Assembly: GCA_964631375.1 (NCBI GenBank)
Contig: CAZVYQ010000006.1
Coordinates: forward strand, 1-64,000
Origin: JAAYYM01 sp964631375
GTDB lineage: Bacteria; Bacillota; Clostridia; Lachnospirales; Lachnospiraceae
Direction: 5' to 3'
DNA: 64,000 nt
Shown here: positions 16,745 to 25,562 of the stretch, one piece after another
How positions within the stretch are numbered: the stretch's first letter is position 1
Layout of the letters: every line of letters starts with the position of its first letter
Made by a program: the position numbers and the translations under genes
Notes under the pieces: model-generated
What the model was told of the DNA's origin: nothing
Databases searched by the model: none
What the model saw: the letters and a program-made list of their open reading frames with translations, nothing else

Positions 16745-18352
16745 TCACAATATCCTCAATCCCAACATCGTAATATCATCAAACTGTTCTGCTTCTCCCG
16801 CAAATGTATCAACATCATCTTTGACACACTGCAGGATCTCCCGTGATGTTCTGTCTGCATTGCTGTCCAGAATATTTTTCAACCTGTCCTCTCCATACAA
16901 TTCATTCTGAATATTGGTTGCCTCTACCACACCATCTGTATACATATACAGGATATCTCCCTTTTTCAGATATAATTCCTGCTGTTTGTAAGCAAAGGTT
17001 TCAAGTCCCGCAAGTACAAATCCAGGTGGCATCTTCATATATTCGAACTCCCCGTCTGCACGCTTTAGAAGCGGAGGATTGTGTCCTGCATTGACATAGG
17101 TAAACAGACCTGTCGATATCTCCAGTACTCCCATCCATGAAGTAACAAACATACCGGCTTTATTATTTTCACACAGCTGTGCATTGACCTTGTCAAAAAC
17201 GGCAGCCGGATTTCTCTCTGCCTGCATCTGGTTCTTAATCAAGGTCTTAGTGATGACCATAAATAGTGCGGCAGGCACTCCCTTGCCGGACACATCTGCT
17301 ATCACAACTACCAGATGATCTTCATCGATCAGGAAGAAATCATAAAAATCTCCACCAACCTCTTTGGCAGGATTCATCGTTGCATACAGATCAAATTCCT
17401 TTCGATTGGAAAACGTCGGAAATATCGACGGAAGCATTGATGCCTGAATATGATTGGCAACATTTAATTCTGCTCCAATGCGTTCCTTCTCTGCTGTAAC
17501 AGTCGTTAAATTGACGATATATCTGTCAATGTCCTCTTCCATTGTTTTGATTGCTTCTGCCAGATTCTCTATCTCATCTCCAGTACGAATCTGTGGTGTC
17601 ACAATTTCAGATTCCTCTATCTGTTCTCCATTTTTCTCTGCTACAAATCTGGAGGTTTCCTTTGACAACTGATTGATCGGTCTGACAATCATTCCATTTA
17701 CCAGCCAGAGATATAGCAACATAAATACAAGTGTTACCGATGCAAGGATCAAACAGACATTTCTCAAAAAGAGGGTTCTGTCCGTCATAACATCGTTCAT
17801 TGAAATATCCACACAAATATATGCTACCATGGTATCATCCATTTTAATTGGATAAAATACAGATAACAACCACCCAAATTCTTCTTTTGATATAATCGGA
17901 TCAACCTCTTCGCCCTTGAGAAATTTCTCTTTATTATTTAAAAAGGCACCCTCATAATACTGTTCAAAAAACCCCAATGGACAACGATTCGCCGTCTGAT
18001 CTGTATCAAACAGATAGTACGCCCCATCCTCCAATGGTCTCACTGCATAGAGATATTTAACATCATTTGCTTCTCCAACATCGGCTAAGAACTCAAGGTA
18101 TGATTGATATTGTTCACCATCCATCAGCTCAGCAGCCTGTGCATCTGTGATATCAGGAATGTAGAAATCATTGATCACCTCAGGATCCAATTGGCTGGCT
18201 GCTGTCTCCGCCACATTACGTCCCATTTCATAATAATGGTTGTTCATGGACAATTTATAGGTATGATAGCTGAAATACACTGAAATGGTTCCTAAAACAA
18301 GTGCAAACATAATAATACCCAAAGTTGTCTTTGCCCGCAAAGATAATTTCAT
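16745..18352 (-). CDS. Membrane sensor with HAMP and SpoIIE-type PP2C phosphatase domain
   Basis: Serine/threonine phosphatase of the kind that dephosphorylates STAS-domain anti-anti-sigma proteins in partner switches. The 535-residue protein has a first membrane segment (about 10-30), an extracytoplasmic sensor (about 31-195, Cache-like, with VKYLYAVRPLEDGAYYLFDTD), a second membrane segment (197-217), a HAMP linker (about 217-275) and a SpoIIE/PP2C domain (about 318-535). Metal-binding residues are present: Asp335 in GGDFYD, Asp353 in IADVSGKG, the TDG of YTDGVVEA, and FDD near the C-terminus. ATG 18352 follows GGGGGAT. It lies 12 bp after the MATE-ATPase fusion gene, whose C-terminal domain resembles the kinases that oppose such phosphatases. 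No STAS protein is encoded nearby. Confidence 0.93.
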   Translation of the reverse strand: MKLSLRAKTTLGIIMFALVLGTISVYFSYHTYKLSMNNHYYEMGRNVAETAASQLDPEVINDFYIPDITDAQAAELMDGEQYQSYLEFLADVGEANDVKYLYAVRPLEDGAYYLFDTDQTANRCPLGFFEQYYEGAFLNNKEKFLKGEEVDPIISKEEFGWLLSVFYPIKMDDTMVAYICVDISMNDVMTDRTLFLRNVCLILASVTLVFMLLYLWLVNGMIVRPINQLSKETSRFVAEKNGEQIEESEIVTPQIRTGDEIENLAEAIKTMEEDIDRYIVNLTTVTAEKERIGAELNVANHIQASMLPSIFPTFSNRKEFDLYATMNPAKEVGGDFYDFFLIDEDHLVVVIADVSGKGVPAALFMVITKTLIKNQMQAERNPAAVFDKVNAQLCENNKAGMFVTSWMGVLEISTGLFTYVNAGHNPPLLKRADGEFEYMKMPPGFVLAGLETFAYKQQELYLKKGDILYMYTDGVVEATNIQNELYGEDRLKNILDSNADRTSREILQCVKDDVDTFAGEAEQFDDITMLGLRIL

Positions 18353-18364
18353 GTGTTTATCCCC

Positions 18365-20101
18365 CTAAATCCTGACAACCAGCGTGTTAAACCCGCTATA
18401 TTGCCGATAAAAGAACTCCTTTGCCTTGCTTTTGACAAACCTCATTCCAATCACATTTTCATTCTTGGCTTCATGTACGATATCCGTCGTATCAGTGTCA
18501 AATGGATTGAAATCATCCTGATTATTGTCACGCAAATGCAAAGTAAATGTATGATCATCCTCACTCACAATGGTCAGCTGTATACAGATCTCCTGTTTTG
18601 TCTGTCTCTTAAATATCGAACTACAGACTTCCTCCACTGTCATTGTGGCAAAGTAAGATTGCTTTACAGAAGCACTCTGTTGCTCACAAAACTCCTGAAT
18701 CCGTTCTATGATGCCGGAGATTTCTTCATCTCCACTTTGTAGGAAAGCAGTAAAAACCGGTTCTCTAAAATGTAACAGCAGAAAAGATCTCTTTACAAGA
18801 CAGTAACACAACAATATGAATAGTGTCAACAAATCACTGCATATATAGCAAAACCAAAACATATAGAAACCAAATCGTGAAAGCAAAACAGCAAACACAA
18901 TCCTTCCTGCCGCTTCCGCTACGAATACAAGCATATATGCCAAACGTTCCTTTTCGATTGTCTGATAGTAATAAGCAAATAGAGATACCACAAATTTAAC
19001 CGGCATACTCAGTAAAAAGATCCGGACAGCCCATACTCCACCCTTCAATAGTTCTCCATCCGTCAATCCAAACAAAGGACAATATACGGGAGCAAACAGA
19101 GCAATGAGTCCTGTAAATATCAGACAGATTATGCTGCCTCCGATACCGGCATAACGAAATGTGCATCTGATGTTCTTGACATTTCGCTCTCCAAAAAATG
19201 TTGAAATCATAGGTTGTAATGTCAAGCCTACTCCCTCAATCACCGCAATCACGATCGCACTGATATTGACTGCCACGTCCAGACAAGCCACGCCACCCTC
19301 TCCAGTGATTCTCATCAACAATTGGTTGAATATCAGCAGAACAAAAAACTGGTATGCATATTGTGCATTTGTTGCATACCCAGTCTTCATCCCTTCTATG
19401 ATATGAGAGAAACAGATGTGAAATCTGCTAAAATGAAGTACTGTCTTCTTCGAATATAGATGACTTAAACAAAGCAATATCGTTACCAAGGCAGCCAATA
19501 CCGTCGAATACACAGCACCTACAATTCCAATCTTGATTACCACAACCAGAATATAATTTAATACAATGTCTACTATATTAGCACTCACAAGTGCAAATGC
19601 TGCAAGCTTAGGTGCATTATCACAATGTACAAAATAGTAAAAAGGAGCCTGCATGAACATGATCGGCGCAAAACACAGCTGAGCCTTTGCATATCTGCAC
19701 ATAAGTGGATACAGATAGCTCTGGTCTGATACTCCCAACAGTTTCAGCAACTGCGGCAACAACAAATAACCTGATACGGATAAAATAAGCAAGATCAGAA
19801 AATTGAAAAACAAAGTATTATGGAAAATGTCTCGTCCTTTTTGTTCATCTCCCTCACTCAAGGCAACCGAATAATGAATGGATGTGCCTGTTGAAATGCC
19901 GATACTGATCAGACTGTACAGAGCGTAAATCGGCGCTCCGAATCCAATCACCGCCAGACCGTCTGCCCCAATCTGCGACCCAACAAAAAAACAGTCCGCC
20001 AGTCCACCCACTGCCAGACCCAGAGATGACAGAACCGAAGGAATAAAGAATCTGTTAAATGCTTTTTTTACAAATATCTGTTCTTCCTTATTCCTGCTCA
20101 T
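18365..20101 (-). CDS. MATE family transporter fused to a degenerate GHKL (HATPase) domain
   Basis: I start at ATG 20101 (MSRNKEEQIF) because GGAG lies six bases upstream; two earlier in-frame ATGs lack a site. Residues 1 to about 440 are a 12-segment MATE transporter (opening VKKAFNRFFIPSVLSSLG, with GGLADCFFVGSQIG). The remaining 135 residues do not belong to MATE proteins and resemble RsbW/SpoIIAB-type kinases: an N-box-like helix (FATMTVEEVCSSIFKR), a loop LRDNNQDDFNPFD where a DxG is expected, and NVIGMRFVKSKAKEFFY in the position of the G2 box. The usual N-box Asn is Ser and the DxG glycine is missing, so ATP binding is doubtful. The gene overlaps the formyltransferase gene by 14 bp and precedes a SpoIIE phosphatase gene by 12 bp. 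Confidence 0.85.
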   Translation of the reverse strand: MSRNKEEQIFVKKAFNRFFIPSVLSSLGLAVGGLADCFFVGSQIGADGLAVIGFGAPIYALYSLISIGISTGTSIHYSVALSEGDEQKGRDIFHNTLFFNFLILLILSVSGYLLLPQLLKLLGVSDQSYLYPLMCRYAKAQLCFAPIMFMQAPFYYFVHCDNAPKLAAFALVSANIVDIVLNYILVVVIKIGIVGAVYSTVLAALVTILLCLSHLYSKKTVLHFSRFHICFSHIIEGMKTGYATNAQYAYQFFVLLIFNQLLMRITGEGGVACLDVAVNISAIVIAVIEGVGLTLQPMISTFFGERNVKNIRCTFRYAGIGGSIICLIFTGLIALFAPVYCPLFGLTDGELLKGGVWAVRIFLLSMPVKFVVSLFAYYYQTIEKERLAYMLVFVAEAAGRIVFAVLLSRFGFYMFWFCYICSDLLTLFILLCYCLVKRSFLLLHFREPVFTAFLQSGDEEISGIIERIQEFCEQQSASVKQSYFATMTVEEVCSSIFKRQTKQEICIQLTIVSEDDHTFTLHLRDNNQDDFNPFDTDTTDIVHEAKNENVIGMRFVKSKAKEFFYRQYSGFNTLVVRI

Positions 20102-21674
20102 ATACATCTCCATCTTTGTTTTGAAAATCAGCTAAGAATACAGGCGTCAGACTCGTTGGACGAAACAATAGTTTCCGCATTCTGATTCCTTCGATCCCCA
20201 TATCCTCTTCCATATTCATATACTCATACTGTGTTGCAAACCGTTCACAGAACTGCTGTTTACAGTAAAAATCTGCACCTGGGCTTTTATCAATACATTT
20301 AGCAAAATGTGCATCTATCGTATTTTCATTCACTGCCGTTCCCATCACAAATCCAAAATAAACACCATCTTTTTTTGCAAGGATTCCCTGCATCCTAAGT
20401 TTTGTAAAATGTCTGACTGCACTCTCTTCTGCAATGGTATCTGCAAAATCATTCATACCTGTTGTCAATTTGCTCCATTTAATTGCAAGCTCCTCTACCG
20501 CATATACATTTTCCTCAGTGATTTCCTCTATCTCCAAATCTCCACTACGCTCAAACTGATGAATTTCCTTTCGAATCGTATGAAAATGCTTGCCTGAGAG
20601 CTCTGCAATCTGCTTCATGGGCACTATATAATCATAATTTGCTCTGTCTTCTGCTAAATAGAGCTCCTTGTGTTCATCCTTTAGTTGTTCTGCAGCTTGC
20701 TTAGTAATATAACCCATTCGAAATGCTTTCCCGATGAAACGCATAACCCTGATAAACAATTCTGTTTTTACAGGATTTCCACATGGATAGTAGTAATCAC
20801 TCTCGTCACATCTGATTACAAACCAGTCCGACTCCATATAGATCTCCAGCTTCTGAATCCTTCTCCAGCAATAAATGCATGGAAATGTATAGGCTGACAG
20901 CATATTATGATATTGCTGTCTGATGTGATTCATTCCATCCATATCAGACAATTCGATCTCTCTAAACTGTATGAAGTCAACAGAATACTCCTGTTTACCA
21001 TCTGAGACTGTACAGCCATAGCCTGCAAATGCACGCAGTCGCCTGTCAATCTCATCATCACTCATTTCCAGCGTAATCTTACTGTACAGATCAGTTGGAT
21101 CCTTCCAGTATTCCTGCTCTGTCTCATTCTGAGGAATCGCATGTTCGTACATTTCATGAAAATGACTCATACATCGTACCAACATATCTTCCGCTATTCT
21201 CTGTATCTTTTGATTGATTGTCAGTAAGGTCTCGCGTTCATCGACCTCAAAACTTTCCTGCATCAGAATATCACCGGCATCAAATTGTTCTGACAGCTTA
21301 TGTATGGTCACACCACTTGCAGGTAAACCCTTTAATATTGTGACCGGCATAGGCCACGGACTTCTTCCAACCGGTAAAATGGCTGGATGAATATTGATTG
21401 AATGCATATCCGGATGAATCGGTACCCTATAGGGATACCCTGCACAAATCAGCACGTCACAGTCTGTGCTTAATAGATGATCCAAATCTGCGATACTGAT
21501 TGGCTCTGTTTGCACCGGTATTCCAAACCGTTCTCCAAATCCTATGATCTGTTCACTCTGATCATAGGGATCCTTGGATAAAAAGGTAAATATTTTAATA
21601 ATCTCATATTGTGCTTCTTGTAATGCATTTAAACAGTTGACCAAAAGATCATAGCCTGCATATGCTATTTTCAT
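20088..21674 (-). CDS. Formyltransferase domain fused to DUF2156 (LPG-synthase C-like) domain
   Basis: The N-terminal part (about 1-235) is a 10-formyl-tetrahydrofolate-dependent formyltransferase fold with the catalytic triad Asn94, His96 (SINIHPAILP) and Asp132 (FDAGDIL), at the same mutual spacing as in Met-tRNA formyltransferase. The C-terminal part (about 255-520) matches DUF2156, the acyltransferase-type fold of aminoacyl-phosphatidylglycerol synthases: AYTFPCIYCWRR, then YDYIVPMKQIAELSGKHFH, and the ending NMEEDMGIEGIRMRK. No membrane segment is seen. ATG 21674 follows AGGGGA. It starts 29 bp after the nucleoside permease gene and overlaps the MATE fusion gene, so the three form one unit, possibly an extension of the nucleoside transporter operon. 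The acceptor of the formyl or acyl group is unknown. Confidence 0.82.
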   Translation of the reverse strand: MKIAYAGYDLLVNCLNALQEAQYEIIKIFTFLSKDPYDQSEQIIGFGERFGIPVQTEPISIADLDHLLSTDCDVLICAGYPYRVPIHPDMHSINIHPAILPVGRSPWPMPVTILKGLPASGVTIHKLSEQFDAGDILMQESFEVDERETLLTINQKIQRIAEDMLVRCMSHFHEMYEHAIPQNETEQEYWKDPTDLYSKITLEMSDDEIDRRLRAFAGYGCTVSDGKQEYSVDFIQFREIELSDMDGMNHIRQQYHNMLSAYTFPCIYCWRRIQKLEIYMESDWFVIRCDESDYYYPCGNPVKTELFIRVMRFIGKAFRMGYITKQAAEQLKDEHKELYLAEDRANYDYIVPMKQIAELSGKHFHTIRKEIHQFERSGDLEIEEITEENVYAVEELAIKWSKLTTGMNDFADTIAEESAVRHFTKLRMQGILAKKDGVYFGFVMGTAVNENTIDAHFAKCIDKSPGADFYCKQQFCERFATQYEYMNMEEDMGIEGIRMRKLLFRPTSLTPVFLADFQNKDGDVYEQE

Positions 21675-21703
21675 GATGTCCCCTAACTATTTTACCACTT
21701 TTC

Positions 21704-22660
21704 TTATCGTTCTTCTCTGTAATATGGATTTCCACATGCCGCAGGCTGTGTGTTTTCTTTTGACTCCCGAATCGATGCAACTACTAAAATCACAGCTGTA
21801 ATGACAAACGGTAGCATATCATAAAAAGCATCCGGTATCGGGATCACTTCTTTGTTTACATAATACTTCAAGATTCGAAGTGCTCCAAATACAAGAGAAC
21901 CAAAAATAGCATTGACCGGCTTCCATGTAGCGAAGATGACCAGTGCAACCGCAATCCAGCCAAGTCCGCCTACACAATTGCTGATCCACACACCACCATT
22001 CGTGATCATGATCGTATATGCACCACCGATTCCACAGATTCCTCCGCCAATAATGACATTCATATATTTCAGTTTTGTCACCTTAATACCGGCAGCATCA
22101 GCGGATGCGGGATTCTCTCCGATCGATCGAACGTTCAGCCCCGATTTGGTATAGTAATAAAACAGACCTAATACAATGGCAACCGCCACGCCCAGATAGA
22201 TAAATGGATTATAGGAAAAGAGCAATGGTCCTATATATGGAATCTGACTGAGCCCCGGAATGGAAATACTTCTCATCTGTGCTGTAATCCCTGCCGGGAG
22301 CTTTAATGTACCGTTCTCAGATAAACTGAGGCAAAAATAACCAATATAATTGGTCAATCCGATTCCGAAGATTGTCAATGTCAGACCTGCGACAGTCTGA
22401 TTGACCATAAAGGTGATCGTAAGCACTGCATAAATGGCAGCTGTCAAGGAACCTGCAACAAAAGCCGCAATGATTGCCACCCAGAAATTATCCGATACAT
22501 ATCCGATCATAAAACCCGCAAGAGCACCTACCGACATCATGCCCTCTACTCCCAGATTCAGATGTCCCACTCTTTCATTCATGATCTCGCCCAATGTTCC
22601 AAATAAAAGCGGCGTTCCGGCTAGAACTGCTGCCACAATAAATTTTACAATCAAATCCAT
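21704..22660 (-). CDS. Nucleoside-type ABC transporter permease (NupQ-like)
   Basis: Second permease of a BMP-dependent importer of the branched-chain/ribose permease superfamily. The 318-residue protein has about eight to nine hydrophobic segments and the family motifs LFGTLGEIMNERVGHLNLGVEGMM (in two blocks near 20-45) and FMVNQTVAGLTLTIFGIGLTNYIG. It resembles B. subtilis NupQ. The start ATG shares one base with the stop codon of the partner permease and has GGAGGTG seven bases upstream, so translation is coupled. It is followed after 29 bp by the formyltransferase/DUF2156 gene. Confidence 0.93.
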   Translation of the reverse strand: MDLIVKFIVAAVLAGTPLLFGTLGEIMNERVGHLNLGVEGMMSVGALAGFMIGYVSDNFWVAIIAAFVAGSLTAAIYAVLTITFMVNQTVAGLTLTIFGIGLTNYIGYFCLSLSENGTLKLPAGITAQMRSISIPGLSQIPYIGPLLFSYNPFIYLGVAVAIVLGLFYYYTKSGLNVRSIGENPASADAAGIKVTKLKYMNVIIGGGICGIGGAYTIMITNGGVWISNCVGGLGWIAVALVIFATWKPVNAIFGSLVFGALRILKYYVNKEVIPIPDAFYDMLPFVITAVILVVASIRESKENTQPAACGNPYYREER

Positions 22661-23784
22661 TATCTGGCACCTCCTTCTACCACTTTTTCGGTTGTAACAA
22701 AATCCCTTTTTCGAATGATAAATTTGTATCGGAAGAAAAATTCACAACCCAATATGAAAAACAGGATAATTCCCTGTAATACACTTGCACAATCTGTAGA
22801 TATTCCATAACTGGACTGTGCTACGCTGGAACCCTTCTGCAGCACACTGAACAATAATGAGACAATCATGATGGATACAGGATGGAGATTGCCCAACCAT
22901 GCAACAATGATCGCCGTAAAACCAACACCTCCGGCTACCCCTGCTGCCAATGTCAGATCAGAGCCTGTCGCCTGTGTCATACCTGCGATTCCGCAGACCG
23001 CACCACTCAAAAAAACAGTTCGGAGCATTACCTTAGGCACATTCATCCCGGCATAAGTAGCTGTTGCGTGAGAAGATCCAACGACACTGATTTCAAATCC
23101 CTGTTTGGTTTTATTCAGATAGACCTGCACCAATCCCATGATAATCAATGCAAAGATCCATCCGATCTGCACACCCAGCACCTTGGGAAGACAGGCATTC
23201 GGATCAAAAGTAGCTATCTTTGCAAATCCCGGATTGGCCGGATCTCTCCATGGACCATCCCGTAAAAAAGAAATCAAATAGAGTGCTATATAATTCAACA
23301 TCAGTGTAAACAAGGTTTCATTTGTATTGAATCTGGCTTTGAAAAATGCCGGAATCAATCCCCAGATGCCTCCACCCACGATGCCGGCCAGAATCATGAC
23401 AAGAATCAGTGGAATCCTTGGCCAGTCAGAATGAAACAGAGCAAAATATGAAGCAGCCACTGCACCCATGATGATCTGCCCTTCGGCTCCGATATTCCAA
23501 AACAACATCTTATAAGCCAGTGTCAATCCAAGTGCGGAGATCAACAGCGGTATCATGATCTTTACCGTTGCCTGAACAGCCATTTTACTTCTGAATGCTC
23601 CTGTAATAATAGCCCCATATATCACAAATGGATTCTGTCCAATGCATAGAATGAACAGTCCTCCTGCTGCTAAAGACAACAGGATCGCCAGACAGCGTAA
23701 TCTGAATACATTGGGCATTTTAGCACGCTTTGCGATACGAATGATGGGTTCTCTGTGTTTGATTTCAGTCTCTGTTCGATTCAT
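22660..23784 (-). CDS. Nucleoside-type ABC transporter permease (NupP-like)
   Basis: First permease of the same importer, 374 residues, with a polar N-terminal tail of about 30 residues before the first membrane segment and about nine segments in all. Motifs typical of this subfamily include LTLAYKMLFWNIGAEGQIIMGAVAA (in two parts) and FNTNETLFTLMLNYIALYLI. It resembles B. subtilis NupP. The start overlaps the ATPase stop codon by 4 bp (ATGA), and its own stop overlaps the NupQ-like start by one base. Confidence 0.93.
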   Translation of the reverse strand: MNRTETEIKHREPIIRIAKRAKMPNVFRLRCLAILLSLAAGGLFILCIGQNPFVIYGAIITGAFRSKMAVQATVKIMIPLLISALGLTLAYKMLFWNIGAEGQIIMGAVAASYFALFHSDWPRIPLILVMILAGIVGGGIWGLIPAFFKARFNTNETLFTLMLNYIALYLISFLRDGPWRDPANPGFAKIATFDPNACLPKVLGVQIGWIFALIIMGLVQVYLNKTKQGFEISVVGSSHATATYAGMNVPKVMLRTVFLSGAVCGIAGMTQATGSDLTLAAGVAGGVGFTAIIVAWLGNLHPVSIMIVSLLFSVLQKGSSVAQSSYGISTDCASVLQGIILFFILGCEFFFRYKFIIRKRDFVTTEKVVEGGAR

Positions 23785-25295
23785 TGCCTCTTGTCTCCTC
23801 CCATCATGAGTCCGACCTCTTCTTTCGTAATCTGGGAAGTCTTCACAACATCAATCACTTCTCCGTGACATAATATCATCAATCGATCAGTCAGTTCCAA
23901 TAAAACATCTAGATCTTCACCAATGAACATAACAGCTACTCCGTTCTTTTTCTGTTCATTGAGCAGATTGTATACTGTATAAGATGAATTAATATCCAAT
24001 CCCCTGACAGGATATGCTGTAATCAGGACATTGGGCTTCATTTCGATCTCGCGCCCTAATAGAACCTTCTGTACATTACCACCTGATAACAATCTGACCG
24101 GTGTCTCTGTACCCGGTGTGACGATCTCCAGTTTATCAATCAGTCCCTCTGCAAGCTTCTTGGCTGGCTTACGGTCAACAAACAGCCCTTGGCTGTTCCT
24201 GTAGCTCTTTAGTAACATATTGTCAGTCATTCCCATAGAGCCTACCAAGCCCATACCCAGTCTGTCCTCCGGAACAAATGACATTGTAATACCCATATTC
24301 AGAATTTCCTCAGGCGTCTTTCCTACGATATCCTGTTCATGATACAAAATATTTCCCGACTTGATCGGCACCAGTCCCGCAATGGATTCGCACAATTCCT
24401 TTTGTCCGCTTCCTGCGATTCCCGCTACACCGAGGATTTCTCCCGAACGGATATCAAATGAAACCTGATGCAGTGCCTGTGTACCATCTGCTCTCCATAC
24501 ATCCAGCTCCTTGACTTCCAAGACCTGCTTTACATTTTGTGGCTCGGGACGTTCAATATGAAGATCAACCTGTCTTCCTACCATCAGCTCCGTCAACTGA
24601 TAAGTATCCGTTTTTTTTGTTGTGACTGTATCTATCGTTTTTCCTTTACGCAGTATCGTAACGCGGTCACTGATTGCAAGCACTTCATTGAGCTTATGGG
24701 TAATGATAATAATTGCACTTCCCTGTTCCTTCATCTTTCTCAAGATGGCGAACAGTTTTTCTGTCTCCTGTGGCGTCAGCACGGCAGTTGGCTCATCCAA
24801 AATCAAAATCCTTGCACCCTTATAAAGAACCTTCAATATCTCTACTGTCTGTTTTTCGCTGACAGACATGTTGTAGACCTTTTTCTCAGGCTCCACTTCC
24901 AATCCAAATTGATTGCTGATCTCAAGAACCTTGTCACGCAAAATCCTTGGTTTAATATATTTTTCCTGTGTTCCCAGTACAATGTTATCCATAGCACTGA
25001 ATACATCTACCAGCTTAAAATGCTGATGAATCATTCCGATCCCATATTTGGTGGCATCTGTCGGAGATTTAATTGATACTTCCTCTCCATCGATGCGAAT
25101 ATGTCCTGCATCAGGGTAATAAATACCTGACAGCATATTCATCAAGGTTGTCTTTCCTGACCCGTTCTCTCCCAGTAATGCAAGTATTTCTCCGTACTTC
25201 AGCTGCAGATGAATGTTATCATTGGCAACAACAGTACCAAATGTCTTTGTAATGCCTTCACATTCAATTGCATATTTTTCTTTTTGTTCAGCCAT
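23781..25295 (-). CDS. Nucleoside-type ABC transporter ATP-binding protein (NupO-like)
   Basis: Energises the importer. The 504-residue chain carries two ABC domains. The first (about 5-240) has Walker A GENGSGKTT, the signature region MSVSEKQTVEIL and Walker B ILILDEPTAVLTP. The second (about 260-500) has the degenerate Walker A GIAGSGQKE lacking the usual GK[ST], signature LSGGNVQKVLLGREI, and ITAYPVRGLD. This asymmetry is normal for sugar and nucleoside importers of this class. ATG 25295 follows AGGCAGG. Between it and the binding-protein gene lies a 267-bp intergenic region mostly filled by the 51-bp hairpin repeats. Confidence 0.95.
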   Translation of the reverse strand: MAEQKEKYAIECEGITKTFGTVVANDNIHLQLKYGEILALLGENGSGKTTLMNMLSGIYYPDAGHIRIDGEEVSIKSPTDATKYGIGMIHQHFKLVDVFSAMDNIVLGTQEKYIKPRILRDKVLEISNQFGLEVEPEKKVYNMSVSEKQTVEILKVLYKGARILILDEPTAVLTPQETEKLFAILRKMKEQGSAIIIITHKLNEVLAISDRVTILRKGKTIDTVTTKKTDTYQLTELMVGRQVDLHIERPEPQNVKQVLEVKELDVWRADGTQALHQVSFDIRSGEILGVAGIAGSGQKELCESIAGLVPIKSGNILYHEQDIVGKTPEEILNMGITMSFVPEDRLGMGLVGSMGMTDNMLLKSYRNSQGLFVDRKPAKKLAEGLIDKLEIVTPGTETPVRLLSGGNVQKVLLGREIEMKPNVLITAYPVRGLDINSSYTVYNLLNEQKKNGVAVMFIGEDLDVLLELTDRLMILCHGEVIDVVKTSQITKEEVGLMMGGDKRQ

Positions 25296-25326
25296 ACACT
25301 GTACCTGCCTCAGTTAAATTAATAAA

Positions 25327-25498
25327 GAACTCTCCCCTGATTATACTTATCAGGGGTATCTCATTACTTCGTAACGAGAACTCTCCCCTGATTATACCTA
25401 TCAGGGGTATCTCATTACTTCGTAACGAGAACTCTCCCCTGATTATACCTATCAGGGGTATCTCATTACTTCGTAACGAGAACTCTCCCCTGATTATA
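25327..25498 (-). repeat. 51-bp double-hairpin tandem repeat, 3.4 copies
   Basis: Units begin at 25327, 25378 and 25429, with a 19-bp partial copy at 25480; copies are nearly identical (one C/T difference seen). Read as minus-strand RNA, each period folds into two hairpins. One is UCUCGUUAC-GAA-GUAAUGAGA, nine pairs including one G-U. The other is CCCCUGAU-(7 nt)-AUCAGGGG, eight pairs. On the plus strand the G-U becomes an A-C mismatch, so the structure fits RNA of the nup operon. No strong T run follows. Likely roles are 3'-end protection of the binding-protein message or partial termination. Confidence 0.92.
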
Positions 25499-25562
25499 AC
25501 ATAAAAGAGGGGGACTATAAAAGCCCACCTCTTCGTGTTTTTCATATTTTTTAATATATTTT

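Noticed and set aside
25327..25498. CRISPR array
   Set aside because: Repeats are directly tandem with no unique spacers, and no cas genes are present.
25288..25545. Minus-strand frame of 85 codons with 17-residue repeats
   Set aside because: It arises because the 51-bp hairpin unit is a multiple of three; the same unit is open on the plus strand too, and there is no ribosome binding site. RNA structure explains the sequence better.
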